Below the pieces are notes generated by a model that saw only the letters and a list, made by a program, of their open reading frames with translations, was not told the DNA's origin and made no database searches. Both the position numbers and the translations under genes were made by a program. Below, piece after piece: positions 1 to 12,500 of a DNA stretch of 64,000 bases. Within the stretch, counting starts at the first letter, position 1, and the number at the start of each line of letters is the position of its first letter. The DNA is taken from NCBI GenBank assembly GCA_947172415.1, contig OX359189.1, forward strand, positions 9,252,501-9,316,500, in the 5' to 3' direction. Source of the DNA: Chondrosia reniformis. Taxonomy: Eukaryota; Porifera; Demospongiae; Chondrillida; Chondrillidae.

Positions 1-78
1 CCATTGTATTGCGAACACGTCAGCAGTTTTCGGGCAGGGGAGAATGAGACCATTGCCGAGGTCAGGATTAAGCTGACA
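1..78 (+). CDS. Partial exon of an unidentified upstream gene
   Basis: Frame 1 is open for 26 codons and ends exactly at a good donor (ACA then GTAAGT at 79); the other two plus frames have stops. Reading through the donor would end about 16 codons later. The codon phase does not fit any acceptor I can find before the next gene, whose start at 388 is supported by its paralogue. I therefore treat this as the tail of a gene lying mostly outside the window. No domain is recognisable in so short a stretch. Confidence 0.3.
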
Positions 79-387
79 GTAAGTCTAGCCCTGTTCAATC
101 AATCTGATCATTATCTGCTAAGTGGCTAGCCTAGGCACAGTAAAAAGAGAGCATGTAGACTGTATATATAGCTAATATTCTAAGGAGGAGCTGAGCCCCC
201 TCATTTCAATATAAGGGGGCTCAAGGGGGTTATATGGTTCCTATGCACCTGATTAGTTAACTGTGAAGCATGCACTTTTGTGGCATCTGAAAGGTATATA
301 AATGGGGGGCTCGTCGGACTAAATATTCCGACTAGGACCTTGCACGAGATTAAGTTTGAATTGCTCAAGAAGAAATTTAGCAAAACG

Positions 388-1547
388 ATGTCTGCGTTAG
401 GGAAGATATTTCCTATTGTAAGTGCACATGCCATATACAGTGAATGTCCATATTCAAGTAAATTAAAGTATACAGTATATTTTTGCCAAGTTCCTATTAT
501 CATATATTATAGGGAGTAATTGTATGTGCTGCATTAGCAGGAATTGGATGGATAGTATTCACTGGAGGATTTGGATATTTTAATACACAAATATTAGAGT
601 AAGTTTGTTTTCGACTCTTTTGTTTGACAATTTATGGATTCCAAAGATAATTCCAGTTTCACTATTTCCTTCATATTAGGATTACTGGCCACAATTCAGT
701 CCCATACTACTTCACTGCTGTGATATCTCCTTTCCTCATAATTCTGATGATTGTAGCAGCCGTGCTACTGATGGTGCTGAGCCAAATGAAAGTGTTACAT
801 GCAGTGCTTGGAGGAATTGTATCCTTTAACATCTTACAGTATATATATCCTATTATTTTATCACCAAGTATTTTCATATAGTCATTTTTATACATTGTAA
901 ACCTCAACCCTTGACTGGATTGTTATAGATAATAGTCCTATTTATGGCAGTTGTTGTTGGTGCTGGAGCTGTAGCTCATGAGCTTACTCGGGTTATTACA
1001 ATCACCAATCTGTCAGGTGGTGTAGCAGTTGAGCTTCCTGCTTACTTTTCTGCAGTAATAGCTGGTGCAATAATTGAGCTCATATTTTTGGTGAGTTTAA
1101 TTAAGATATGTTAACGTTAGTTTTACACCTTATATTTTTGCTATTGATAATGTTTGTATGTATAAGTACAGCTATATAGCAGTACTAAATGGAAAGATTT
1201 ATGCAACAACATATACGTATTATAAAGATATATAAAAATGAAATTAGAAATATGGTAGACAGTACAGTATTATTATGTGAAATCAATTTATTAAAGCATA
1301 ATATAAAAGCATGCATATATAATCTAGCTAGCTATAGGGCATTGAAATTGTTATATATATGCATATGCATTTATTCACATATATATATATATATGTGTAT
1401 ACATTCACATACGTATATAAAAACATTTATATTTATATAACATATATAGTATGTATATACACATGGCTCCCTTCATATATATAGGGTGGAGCACTAATAT
1501 CTCTGGTTTTGGGATATATCTTCATTGAAAATGAAGACAAGAATTGA
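388..1547 (+). CDS. Four-helix (tetraspan-like) membrane protein, paralogue 1
   Basis: Exons 388-417, 513-598, 680-818, 929-1090 and 1485-1547 join in frame to 159 residues. The start (MSALGKIF) is chosen because it aligns with the first exon of the paralogue at 3940-5828. Four hydrophobic segments are visible: about residues 11-32, 50-75, 85-105 and 125-150. A short polar loop with GHNSVPYYFTAV follows helix 1, and the tail is short and acidic (ENEDKN). The size and four-helix layout resemble MARVEL or other small tetraspan proteins, but no signature settles the family. Exon 3 uses the donor GTATCC, as does the matching exon of the paralogue. Function is unknown; a role in cell or organelle membranes is inferred only from hydrophobicity. 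Confidence 0.7.
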
Positions 1548-3651
1548 AAATTTGAAGAATCTTAGGATTATAGGATATTGACTTCTGTAGAAATGATAAT
1601 AACTCAATATATGATTTAACTTAAGAATGTAGTTTTTTTTTCTAGTATATAGACTGTATAAATAAACAACTTTCATTATCATTGAGTGATTAAGATATAT
1701 TATAAAAAAACATAATTACTTATAACTTCTTAAGGCATATATACATATATTTGTATTCCTACGTAAGTCCTAAGAATCTACATATATATCATAGGGGATA
1801 GGGATGACCCAAAACATGGTCATATATATAGAAGGCCTTATAGGACCCCATATATCGAAGGGCAATTAATCTTCTATGAAACGTGATTGCCCACAGTCCA
1901 GTTTACATGTACATATTCAATAGTATTAGACATTTTGTGGTGTTAATGCAATACAGTGCATGCGCAGTTACTATATAAACTTATTTGTATACCATAATTA
2001 GAAGTCATGCAGAGCGCTAGCATTTTGTAACTTGCAATGTGCATGTATACTCTATATACATATGTACGTATACATATTTTACAATTACATGCCATACACA
2101 TATATACACATCACACCACATGCATTTGATTGATTCAACTTGATCATACATGACACATACTGTTGGTAACCATATAACTTACTGAACAAAAGTACAAGTA
2201 TCCTTAAGATTTCCATTCTTGTGAATGGAATTTTCATTGTAACCTTATACCCCTTATAGCTGCATGCTTCAGAAAACTCCCTTAATACCCCCATATATAA
2301 TCAGTATAACGATAACATACTTCAGAGAAATATATTAAATTATCCGACACTGTAATGAAAACAAACTAGCAAAGAGCACGTTAAATATGCATCAAGTTAT
2401 GACCATGAAGCCTCCAATACACTGATAATTACTTTATCAGTGAAATTTAAACTTACTTAGGATTGTACACAAAATGCCAAAGCCCTTTACCATCTGCTTT
2501 AATTTAAGGAACCTATATTAGGCAGTCATGTGTCATTCGTTATACATTAATTATGATTGTTTTAAAGATAATTCCTTCTAAGAAGCTGAATTTTAGCTCC
2601 AGTAAAATGTTGTTAACCTATGGCCACCTCCAAAGAAATATAACTATATACGTATAAGAGCCATGGATGCATGCAAGGATAGACCTATGTAATGTGTCCT
2701 GCAAGTGTCTTGTAATGCAGATGTGCACAAATCTGCTTTGCCTGTCAAATCAGTTTACTAATAAATCCTAACTACAAAATTTAATTAGAAATAAAAGTAT
2801 ATGTTACCAATTTAACAAAAAGTATTTATGCATGAGTAGTGATGAAATTTGGACACCAAATGTCAGCGTGATACGTATATATATATATTTCTTAACTGAG
2901 AGTCTTGCATAAATAATATATGGGAAATTTTCAGGTGTAGAGATTTTTGTGGTTTGAGCCAAATATATTTAAAATTTTTCCAAACTATATATACAGTATA
3001 TACAGTATTAGCTCTATAGAGAGATTGATGAATTGGTGTCAAATTATACTCTCACTCATGATCAGTTGTTGATCTATTCATGCTGCACTTTATATACTGT
3101 AGATGGTTCATTTAAAATTATACTAAGATATAAGATAATAAAGTGAAAATTAATTGGCTATATACTTAAAATTTTGATACTCTGACATATAAAATATGTA
3201 TACAGAAAATATAATACTGCAAATTACATAAAATAGAAGATAAACTATTAATTCTACAGTAATTTATATTGTGTGAGCCCAGATTATAGTTATATGATAT
3301 GTGTTGTATTAGGTTATTAATGGGATATATCGAGAGATAATTGAGAATCTATAAACTTTCTATTGTTTTTCTGTTTCTCTGAAGAGATAGGAAAGAACAG
3401 CAAACAGGAAAGCAAATGCCTAAATGTAAAGAAAAATCATACCATATAACCGTAATTGAGGATCATTATGTTATTAAAACAGTTAGCACTGTATGTATGT
3501 CCATCTCTGATCATGAGGAACATACCCTTAACAGGCACATACCCACACTCTAATCTTTGTCACTAATATTAAATTCTTTTATGTAGGGGTAAAATCGCTA
3601 ACTTTTGGTTCTGCTAAAATAAAGGGATTTACAGTATATAAGTGAAGGTAG
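1548..3651. other. Intergenic AT-rich stretch without a recognisable gene
   Basis: Between the two convergent paralogues the sequence is AT-rich and full of short TATA/CATATA runs. No open frame with splice support is seen. The only structured piece is a truncated MITE near 3562-3634. Confidence 0.6.
3562..3634 (+). repeat. Truncated MITE, same family as the element at 30646-30896
   Basis: About 70 bp match the right end of the full element in the WASHC2 intron, including the terminus AAAGGGATTTACAG followed by TA. The left half is missing. Confidence 0.6.
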
Positions 3652-3864
3652 TCATCCAAACTTGCCATCATTGAAGTGTACCACACTGCATGATGAGTTC
3701 AAATGAGGGAGAACAATTGTCTGTGGTTCTTTGATGAATTTTTTTCCTTCTTGGATGACTGGGAAGCAATCATGTCCACGGTTGCCAATGTAATAGGACT
3801 TCAGTTCCCAACCATGCAAGATTAGACTGTGGTCACTTGGCTGGTTTGTCTTAATGCGTCCCAG
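3652..3864 (-). pseudogene. Open coding-like fragment of 70 codons, origin unknown
   Basis: On the minus strand a frame runs 70 codons from a leucine codon after an in-frame stop to a TGA, with no ATG. The composition looks protein-like (for example HGWELKSYYIGNRGHDCF) rather than AT-rich noise. It abuts the MITE fragment at 3562-3634 and has no clear splice partners, so it is most likely the end of a decayed mobile element or gene. It is not part of the neighbouring tetraspan gene, whose last exon lies upstream at 3999-3940. Confidence 0.35.
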
Positions 3865-3939
3865 TAATTATTTGCTTATCAGCTTATCATCATAGCCTTA
3901 AGCTTTGCAGGCCAATTAAGTGCAATTAACTCCCTTACT

Positions 3940-5828
3940 TCATTGCATATGGATATATGTGGCCATGGATACATATATATGCTCAAACACTATAGCCAGC
4001 TGATATATAAGGATATATACATACTTTTAATCAAGCCAAAACCAAATCAACTTGCCAGAACCTACCAGGAACAAGACTTCAATGATAGTTCCTGCCAAGG
4101 CTGCATTAGTGAAGCCAAGAAAGGCCCCATATATTTGTCGGCTTTCATTGGAAACAATTACTTCCGCTGTAAAGATGGCCATAAAGTGCAAAGCAATTGC
4201 AGCAAAGCCAATTACAATTGGATAGAGAATGGCCGACTGTAACAGAGTTAAGGTAAGTGGATTTCATAATCTTCTGGTAAAACAACAAAACTTGTATATA
4301 TATGAAGTGAAATATACTCATGTATATACAAACATAACTATTAGCTGTGACAAGCTAAAGTAATGAAGTCACAAATAATAATATTTGACACTTAAAAATT
4401 AGCCTGGTGATTCTCAAAAATGGAACTTTCAGTATGCTAAGAATGAATGTCACATCTATCACAATTTCTTAATACTTAGGACACTATGGAGAGGCATTTG
4501 TTACCTAATAACAGTGCATATCACAAAAATATCTTTCAAAGTGCACATAATTTGTTATTAGCAATTGGTATTTTTAGCTTCAGTTCAATCTTATATACAA
4601 CCAAATTATTGATTTCATAAGAGGTACGTATATATACTATAACTTTTTTAACTTTAAAAAATATTACTCAATGTAATATCCACAGTGGAAATACATTATA
4701 CATATATTTATAATATGCACTGTGTGTACGTATTGATATATAACATGTATTATATATCTATAGCTTATTGTGGATACCACTGAAGCGAATATGGCGTGGA
4801 TGACTGTCTTTTGTGGGATCACCATGAGGAGAATACCCATGAGTATCATCAGAAGGATGAGGATTGGTGAGAAGACGGCTGTGATGTAGTATGGAGCTGA
4901 GCGATGGCCTTCAATCTCCAGAATTTGGAGTCCATTTAGCCTGTAGCAGAGAATAACATCAGAAGCAATTGAACATCATTAGCTGGATTGATCGATGTAG
5001 TTTTGACAAATTAGACATAATACTCCACTGTACATATATATAGACTCTCTAAAATGTCCAAGTATACTCTTGATCTACGTATATACTGACTTGGCATTAT
5101 AACATATATGTGGGTATTATAATGGTCAAAATAATACAAATAATATATATGTATATGCACAGGGCCAAATCTCAGGTTTCAGAAGTCATGAAACCTATTT
5201 GAAACTCTTTGAACAGCCAGGTTTCTAAAATGTGAAAGTTTGTATATATAAACTAGGAAAGGGGGCTGTTAAAAAACATGAAACCCGGGAAATTAATCTA
5301 TTAGTACATACTTGAGCACCCTTTGAAAACTGGCTGTTCAAGAAGTTTCAAATGCATGTAGGTTCCATGCCATATGAAACCTGAGATTTGATCCCGTGAT
5401 GCATGTATATATACAATGCATACATACGTATCTAGGTGTATGTACGTATGTATATATATGATTGCATGTAAGTATACTTACATTACTGACTGGGCCTCAA
5501 TGAGCTGGGTAGCTCTGTATCCATAACTACCAACATAGACCAGCCAACCAACAGCAGCTATGGCAGCACATCCTAGGACCAGCTAAATATACGATCAAAT
5601 GACTGGTTATACTATGTACGTATATACATTTATATGTAGCCATTTTTTAAAGCTGTATAATTATTATATAGCCATTTTAGAGCTTCGCTTTATAACACTA
5701 AGTAGTCTTAGAACTTTATTTTCTTTATACAATAGTTGCCTAACAATCAGTAGTAGGTGCATGCATGAATGTATGCAGCAGAGCTATATAGCTAGTACAC
5801 TTACTCCTCCAAACAATCTACCAATCAT
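3940..5828 (-). CDS. Four-helix (tetraspan-like) membrane protein, paralogue 2
   Basis: Minus-strand exons 5828-5805, 5582-5482, 4940-4778, 4236-4066 and 3999-3940 join in frame to 172 residues. It starts MIGRLFGG and has four hydrophobic segments at about residues 9-28, 58-82, 98-120 and 138-165. It aligns exon by exon with the gene at 388-1547: the loop motif before helix 2 is GHRSAPYYITAVFSP here and GHNSVPYYFTAVISP there, intron positions match, and both use a GTATCC donor after the second helix. The two genes converge and probably arose by inverted duplication. The last exon (19 residues) is the least certain part. Family not identified. Confidence 0.7.
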
Positions 5829-6570
5829 TCTTCTTCCAAATTAAAACTAGAGTCTTTAGCAGCTTAGTCCTTCAAGCTTAAGTTATAATGGAGTGATGGT
5901 TTAGTCACTATGGTATTTATCAACTAGCTAAGGTGTATATGCTATTTTTAGCTAGAGAAGGTGACACTATGTGGAAAATGGATATGATACGACCATCTCA
6001 CTGAATTGGTCTGCAGTGACATTTGAACAACCAAATATTTCTGCTTTGAACTCCAATTTCACACATTCATGAGAAGCCACAAGTTGCTATGCCCTGCTGT
6101 ACAGAGGCCATTTCGTTGTACGGCTCTGTACTTCTATATTAGATGTATTATATATTACTAGAGTATATTAATATATATTATATATTATATATTACTAGAG
6201 TATATTAATATATATTGTATATTATTATAGTATATTAATAATATATATTGTATACTACTAGAGTATATTAATGTATATATATTGTATATTATCATAGTAT
6301 GAAGTGGTGACTTGTGGTCCAGCAAGGATGAGGGGTTGTAAGGTATGTATACAAATGTGAAATGGCATGAATGTAAATATTTTGGAATTGATACAAGTAC
6401 TGCAAATGATTGCATAATTCCTTGCTATTTTGAACATGACCTTTGAAATGTATTCACAAAAGAATTACAAATATCATCAGTTCACCAGATAATATATGTA
6501 ACTATTATAAGGATTGTTTTATGTTAAAGTACATAATAATGCTAAGCCTGTTGTAAATGAGTTGCTATAG
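5829..6570. other. Intergenic AT-rich spacer
   Basis: This holds tandemly degenerate TATATTA-type repeats around 6130-6300 and no supported gene. It probably contains the 3' untranslated region of the TTC3-like gene and the 5' region of the tetraspan gene. Confidence 0.5.
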
Positions 6571-9500
6571 TTACGACAGTTCAGGAAAGTCTTCCAGCAG
6601 CAAGACGTGATCTCTGCAAGTCGGGCAAGTGCTCTGCTCATTCAACCATTGACGAATGCACTAAACAGGAAATTTGAGAATTTTCAATTTGGTGCCCTAT
6701 TAACACAACCACTACTATACATATGACCCAGGTGGAGAAGAAGACAAAAGAAAGGAAAAAAAAGAAAGAAAAGACTTCTGTATCTTCATCCAAAGCTCTC
6801 TTCAGGTTTAGTTCCCCAATAGGCTTTTATTACAGAATAGGCATATAGCATGTAGGAAAATGGTATATTAGATTTTTCATATTTGATATGATACCCTTTC
6901 TTGCGTGTCAAATTTATCTTTGAGCTTTAGATGCTCAAAATGATAGAAATATGAACCCTTTAAAGATATCATTCATTTAGTTGGTGAGAATGTTATACAG
7001 ATAATGGTACCCAAGAACTGGTAGTGAAGATTAGAAGGGATTTAATCTTTCATCAATCTAAGGGCTACAGTCATGCTAAACGTTCTCCAATTCCAATCTG
7101 TACATTATAATAGCATACTCACATGATCATGAAACTTGTGTCCACAATCAAGTGCCAAAGTAGACGTCCCTTCCATGTCCTCTGCACAAATAACACACTC
7201 ATCTTCATCATACACAAACGGCTCGCTTGGCCTTTGTCTTGGGGGTGGAGCCACGGCAACTGGAAACTTGTGCAGGTGGTTCTGCAGATCAGCCGCGGTG
7301 GAGGACTGATTCATTCCAGTCTGAAGAGCACCAGATTGTGGACCTATTACACCTGAGAAGGAGGCAGATATAGTCAACACCTAAAAAGATATCTGATGAC
7401 TCGTTAGTGAAGCTGGAATGAGAAGAATGGTAAGGCTTCAAAGGCATGATAACCTTAATATATTGCAATATGGCATTCTAGAGTGTTCATGTAAGAACCA
7501 CCAGTAAAATCATAAATATGGCACCAAATATCACACTACCTGCAAAGCTCTGTTGAGTGTTCTGATCATTACCAGATGGCATTCCTTGAGGCAAGCCCTA
7601 CAAAGTGAGGAATTTTATCATCTGTAATACACAAGCCTTATCCTACGTAGGTCTAGGAAAACATGAGTATTTATATGTCCATATAGCATGTTGACAGTTA
7701 TGGTCCATATAATGAGGATTCGTACAATATTTAACACACACAGGAAAACTGCACAACCAAATCTGGCATCTACAAAACACACTGTTTTCAACACTCTGGT
7801 AGGGATACAATTGAGTTAAATGTCAAGTGCAAAACCTGTTTTGTGCACAATTGATGCTAAAACATTATTGGCAACTGTCACACAAATGAAATAATTTCTG
7901 ACACATGTATTCATTCATTTTATATTCAGTATTAAAGATTAGTAAGTGGAAATGATGAATCTAGAGAAATCTACCTTATTCACCATATTGTTTTGTCTTG
8001 ATTGCATCATCACTGGCAATACCTGCTGCAATCCGGACATCATCATGGGAGAAGCTGCTCCACTAGAACTGGAAGTGGGGAAAGCTGAGGGGAAGATGGT
8101 GGGACTTCCCCCTGAGCTTGAAGCTACTGGCTGTGGTTGCTGCATTGCCGTCAGCAAAGTAGACCCTTGTGGCTGAGAGTAAGATGGGAGTGGTCGGTGG
8201 GGCATGGGCGGGGATGGCTGGCCATATTGGGACAGAGAATAGGACTGGCTTTGTGGCACTCCTTCTTGAAGAGGCTGGTTTTGGGACGATGCAACAGCTG
8301 CTTCCTGCCTGCCAGCCTCCAACTTGACCTTTGCCCTTTCTGCTATCTCTTCTGGCGAGAGTGTCTTCAGTGAATTGTTGTTCTCTTGTTTTACCACAAG
8401 CAGGGCTGTCCGCAGTTCATTTCTGAAAAACATAAATTAATTCAGTTCAGATAGTAATGTCTCTTCCAGTTACATACGTACTTATCAAGGTCCTTGTATT
8501 CTGGCAGGCTGGTAAGGATTTCATGAATGCGATCCACGCCCTTCTTTGTCCCTGTAGTGGGTGGAGCCAATGCACCAGGCCTTGTACCAATAGGAAGGGC
8601 AGGTTGTGACACTGACCTAAAAATATTCCATAAGACTGTTACATGATGGTCACATGATAATCACATGACGATTACAAACCTCAAAGGAACATTGGAAGTT
8701 GGAACAGAATTCATCACAGTACTAGGAGTGACAGCAGAGCTGACTGATGGTTGTGTAACTGATTGCTGCACTTGTGGGTGTGGCATCTGCTGCTGGGGGT
8801 GTGGCTGGTGTTGCTGGGGGTGTGGCGGTTGGTGTTGCTGGGGGTGTGGCTGTTGTTGCTGGGGGTGTGGCTGTTGTTGCTGGGGGTGTGGCGGTTGTTG
8901 CTGGGGATGTGGCGGTTGTTGCTGGGGGTGTGGCGGTTGTTGCTGGGGGTGTGGCGGTTGTTGCTGGGGGTGTGGCGGTTGTTGCTGGGGGTGTGGCGGT
9001 TGTTGCTGGAGGTGTGGCTGTTGTTGCTGGGGGTGTGGCTGTTGTTGCTGGGGGTGTGGCTGTTGTTGCTGGGGGTGTGGCTGTTGTTGCTGGGGGTGTG
9101 GCAACTTTGCTGGGATTGACTGCTGCTGAGCCCTTTGCTGTAGCTGCTGGTTCTTCAAGGCTTGGACTTGCATCATCTGTAACATCTGAGCATGCATGAC
9201 AGCCTGAGGGGTGCAGGGAGGAGGGATGACAGCCTGAGGGGTGCAGGGAGGAGGGGTGCAGGGAGGAGGGATGACAGCCTGAGGGGTGCAGTGAGGAGGG
9301 GTGCAGGGAGGAGGGATGCAGGGAGGAGGGATGACAGCCTGAGGGGTGCAGGGAGGAGGGATGACAGCCTGAGGGGTGCAGGGAGGAGGGATGACAGCCT
9401 GAGGGGTGCAGGGAGGAGGGATGACAGCCTGAGAGATGCAGGGAGGAGGGATGACAGCCTGAGGGATGCAGGGAGGAGGGATGACAGCCTGAGGGGTGCA

Positions 9501-12500
9501 GGGAGGAGGGATGACAGCCTGAGGGATGCAGGGAGGAGGGATGCAGGGAAGAGGGATGACAGCCTGAGGGGTGCAGGGAGGAGGGGTGACAGCCTGAGGG
9601 GTGCAGGGAGGAGGGGTGACAGCCTGAGGGGTGCAGGGAGGAGGGGTGCAGGGAGGAGGGGTGCAGGGAGGAGGGATGCAGGGAGGAGGGTTGAGTAACT
9701 GATTACCCAGAGGTGAGGGTGAGACATCACATGAGGTGAGGGTGAGACATCACATGAGGTGAGGGTGAGACATCACATGAGGTGAGGGTGAGACATCACA
9801 TGAGGTGAGGGTGAGACATCACATGAGGTGAGGGTGAGACATCACATGAGGTGAGGGTGAGACATCACATGAGGTGAGGGTGAGACATCACATGAGGTGA
9901 GGGTGAGACATCACATGAGATGCGAGTAGTGAGTAATGAGAGGTGGGAGGTGGGAGGTTGGAGGTGTACAGGAATGATGGATATCAGTTGTGGTCAAGTG
10001 AGTATCTGCTCACTGCTGGATTCATAACATTTGGTAGAGAAGGCTTAGGTGGTAATTCAATATTGATCTTGACAAGGGATGAATAATCCATTCCTTGCAA
10101 TACATCTTGCAACTGTAAAGTGGTTTTGTTCTAAACAGAAGAAAATTAACAAAGACCAAAAGCCAAATGATTGAGTAAATGACTTTTGACAGTAGTCAGG
10201 ATGGACCAACCTTTACATCTTCAAGAATAGCCCTCAGTGTATCTCTATAACTAATCCATTCTGTCTTCTTTGTCCTTTCACTACATCCAATGGGTAACCA
10301 TGGTTACAATGAACTTTATTAAACCAGTACAGTGCTACACTCACCTTACAACGTCCGCTTCCTTTAACAGTACTTCTATTTCCTTAACTTTTGTATCTCC
10401 CTCAACCTGAACCAGTCGAGCCTAAACACAAATTAGGATGTCATATCACTACTAAAATTTTCTCACACTGATGGCAAGGATCACTAACATCAGCCTCAAT
10501 GGCCCTCTCCCTCGCTCGCTGAGCTGTACCATGAGCTGTTTTGAGGCGTTCCTCAATGATCATCTTATCTTTTCCAATCTTGTCCCTAACAAGACATCAC
10601 TAAACTGTTACATGCATGTGGTCACATGAGGTGGGTGTGGTAATAATGTGGGCGTGGTAGTAATGTGGGTGTGTCTATATGATATACCAGAGTTACTGTT
10701 ATAATGGGACATACAGCGTGGTCCTATATGCCATAGCTTGGTTGTCATACTCCTGTTCCAAATCTAAATAGTCCCTTTTACTCCTAAAATGAGAATGGAG
10801 ATAGAAGTAGAAATGGAAGCTGTCTTCAACCTTACTGTATGTAGCTTACTTTTCTAGCCTTTCATTTGTCAGTTTTAATTCCTTATTTGTAGCCTTCAGT
10901 TGATCCTGTTTCTCCTTCTTCTCCTTCTCCAACTTCTTCAGGTCTTCAGTGTACTGCTCTCTCAACTTTGCAATTACTTCTTCCAGTTCTTGGCGTACTT
11001 CACTCTTTGCCGCCTTGACAGTCCGGTCCATATCAACACTGAGAGCCCTCTTCAACTTTACCCTCTCATCTTCCAGCTCACGGACCCTAATGGCCAATCG
11101 GTCTCTCTCCCTAGCTGCCGTCTCGTACATGTGCTTAAAGTTGTCAGAAGCCATTGGCTCTGTCATAGTCAATGTGCTAACTCGCTTAATTCTATCAGTT
11201 TGAACAGATTTCTGTTTCCTAGCAACAGCCACTGAGGGCACAGGAGATTGAGTGGAAGATGAAATATCACTACCTAGCTGGGATGCAACTCTGTCTTCAG
11301 GTGAAGATGACTTGTCCCTTTTGGTGTCTACAATGTTCTTAGCTACAAAGCTAGTGGGTTCTAGTCCTTGACTACCACTGCTACTGTTACTCTTGGTAGG
11401 AGTATCGGCCAATGGCCATTGTTCAGAATCTTTGTCAGAAGAAAAGAAATTTTGCAGTGAAATCTGACTGCTTTCACTCTCCAAGGCCGGCTTCACTTTG
11501 GCTTCACTCTTGCCACGGCCGCTAGTCACTAAGGGTGCAGTTTTTCCAGCCTTGCCCATCAGAGATCCGATGGTGGTGGGGTTGGATCTTCCCCACACGT
11601 TGGGCAGGGGGTCAGACTTGAGCTTCATGCTAGCGGCAACGGCTGCCCCGTCCTCCTTGGTACAGATCAGCTCCCCATGAAATGCCAAATCGGGAGAGTA
11701 CCTCAAATAAGGGATTAAACCACCTCTTTTCGTTACATATTCTTTGGAGACATCGGGGAGAAAGTTCAAGGCATCCTCTAGAGTGGGGTGAGTGGTTTTC
11801 ATTGGTCCGTGTTCTTTTAAAATTTGCTCAAAATAGCTGTAATTCAATAGTAGCAGGAGTAATGTATAGTATGTACATGGTATAAGAAATCTTTGTCATC
11901 ACAAAAATAACTATACATCCACCTTGTATTGGTAGTGAGAGGTCTGGAAAGGAGAACTGAGCTATAAATGCTAAACCCCACCCATTAGCATCTTTATATA
12001 TGCACATGTCTTTTTGGGTGGAAGACAGAGGCGGGAAACGAAGCAGTTTTGATGCATACATGTGAAAAAGAAAGCTTATTAAAGGTAGACATTTTTGGTG
12101 GTTTCACTAACGAGAACAACATTTCATCATTGTTGGTGATTCTAAAGTCAGGATTCAAGCCAAGCTGTGGAGAAACTGTCTGTTCAAACTGCTGGTGTTG
12201 GTTCTTCAAGTGAGCAGGAATGGTGAAAGGTACTTCCGGAGATCTAACAAGTGGGACACAAGGAAAAAGTGTCAGAAAGACAAAGAAGAATTGAGGCAAT
12301 AGTGGAACTCGGTAGAAGGGGGATGGGCTAGGTAGAAGGGGGAGGGGCTAGGTAGAAGGGGATGGGCTAGGTAGAAGGGGATGGGCTAGGTAGAAGGGGG
12401 AGGGGCTAGGTAGAAGGGGGAGGGGCTAGGTAGAAGGGGGATGGGCTAGGTAGAAGGGGGATGGGCTAGGTAGAAGGGGGAGGGGCTAGGTAGAAGGGGG

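Noticed and set aside
1189-1440. 83-codon frame of isoleucine/tyrosine-rich sequence
   Set aside because: Low-complexity AT-rich intron of the first tetraspan gene, with no similarity or splice support.
8665-9698. Plus-strand frames of glycine/cysteine, valine/alanine or arginine/aspartate repeats
   Set aside because: They are complements of the coding repeats on the minus strand, whose frame continues across flanking exons.
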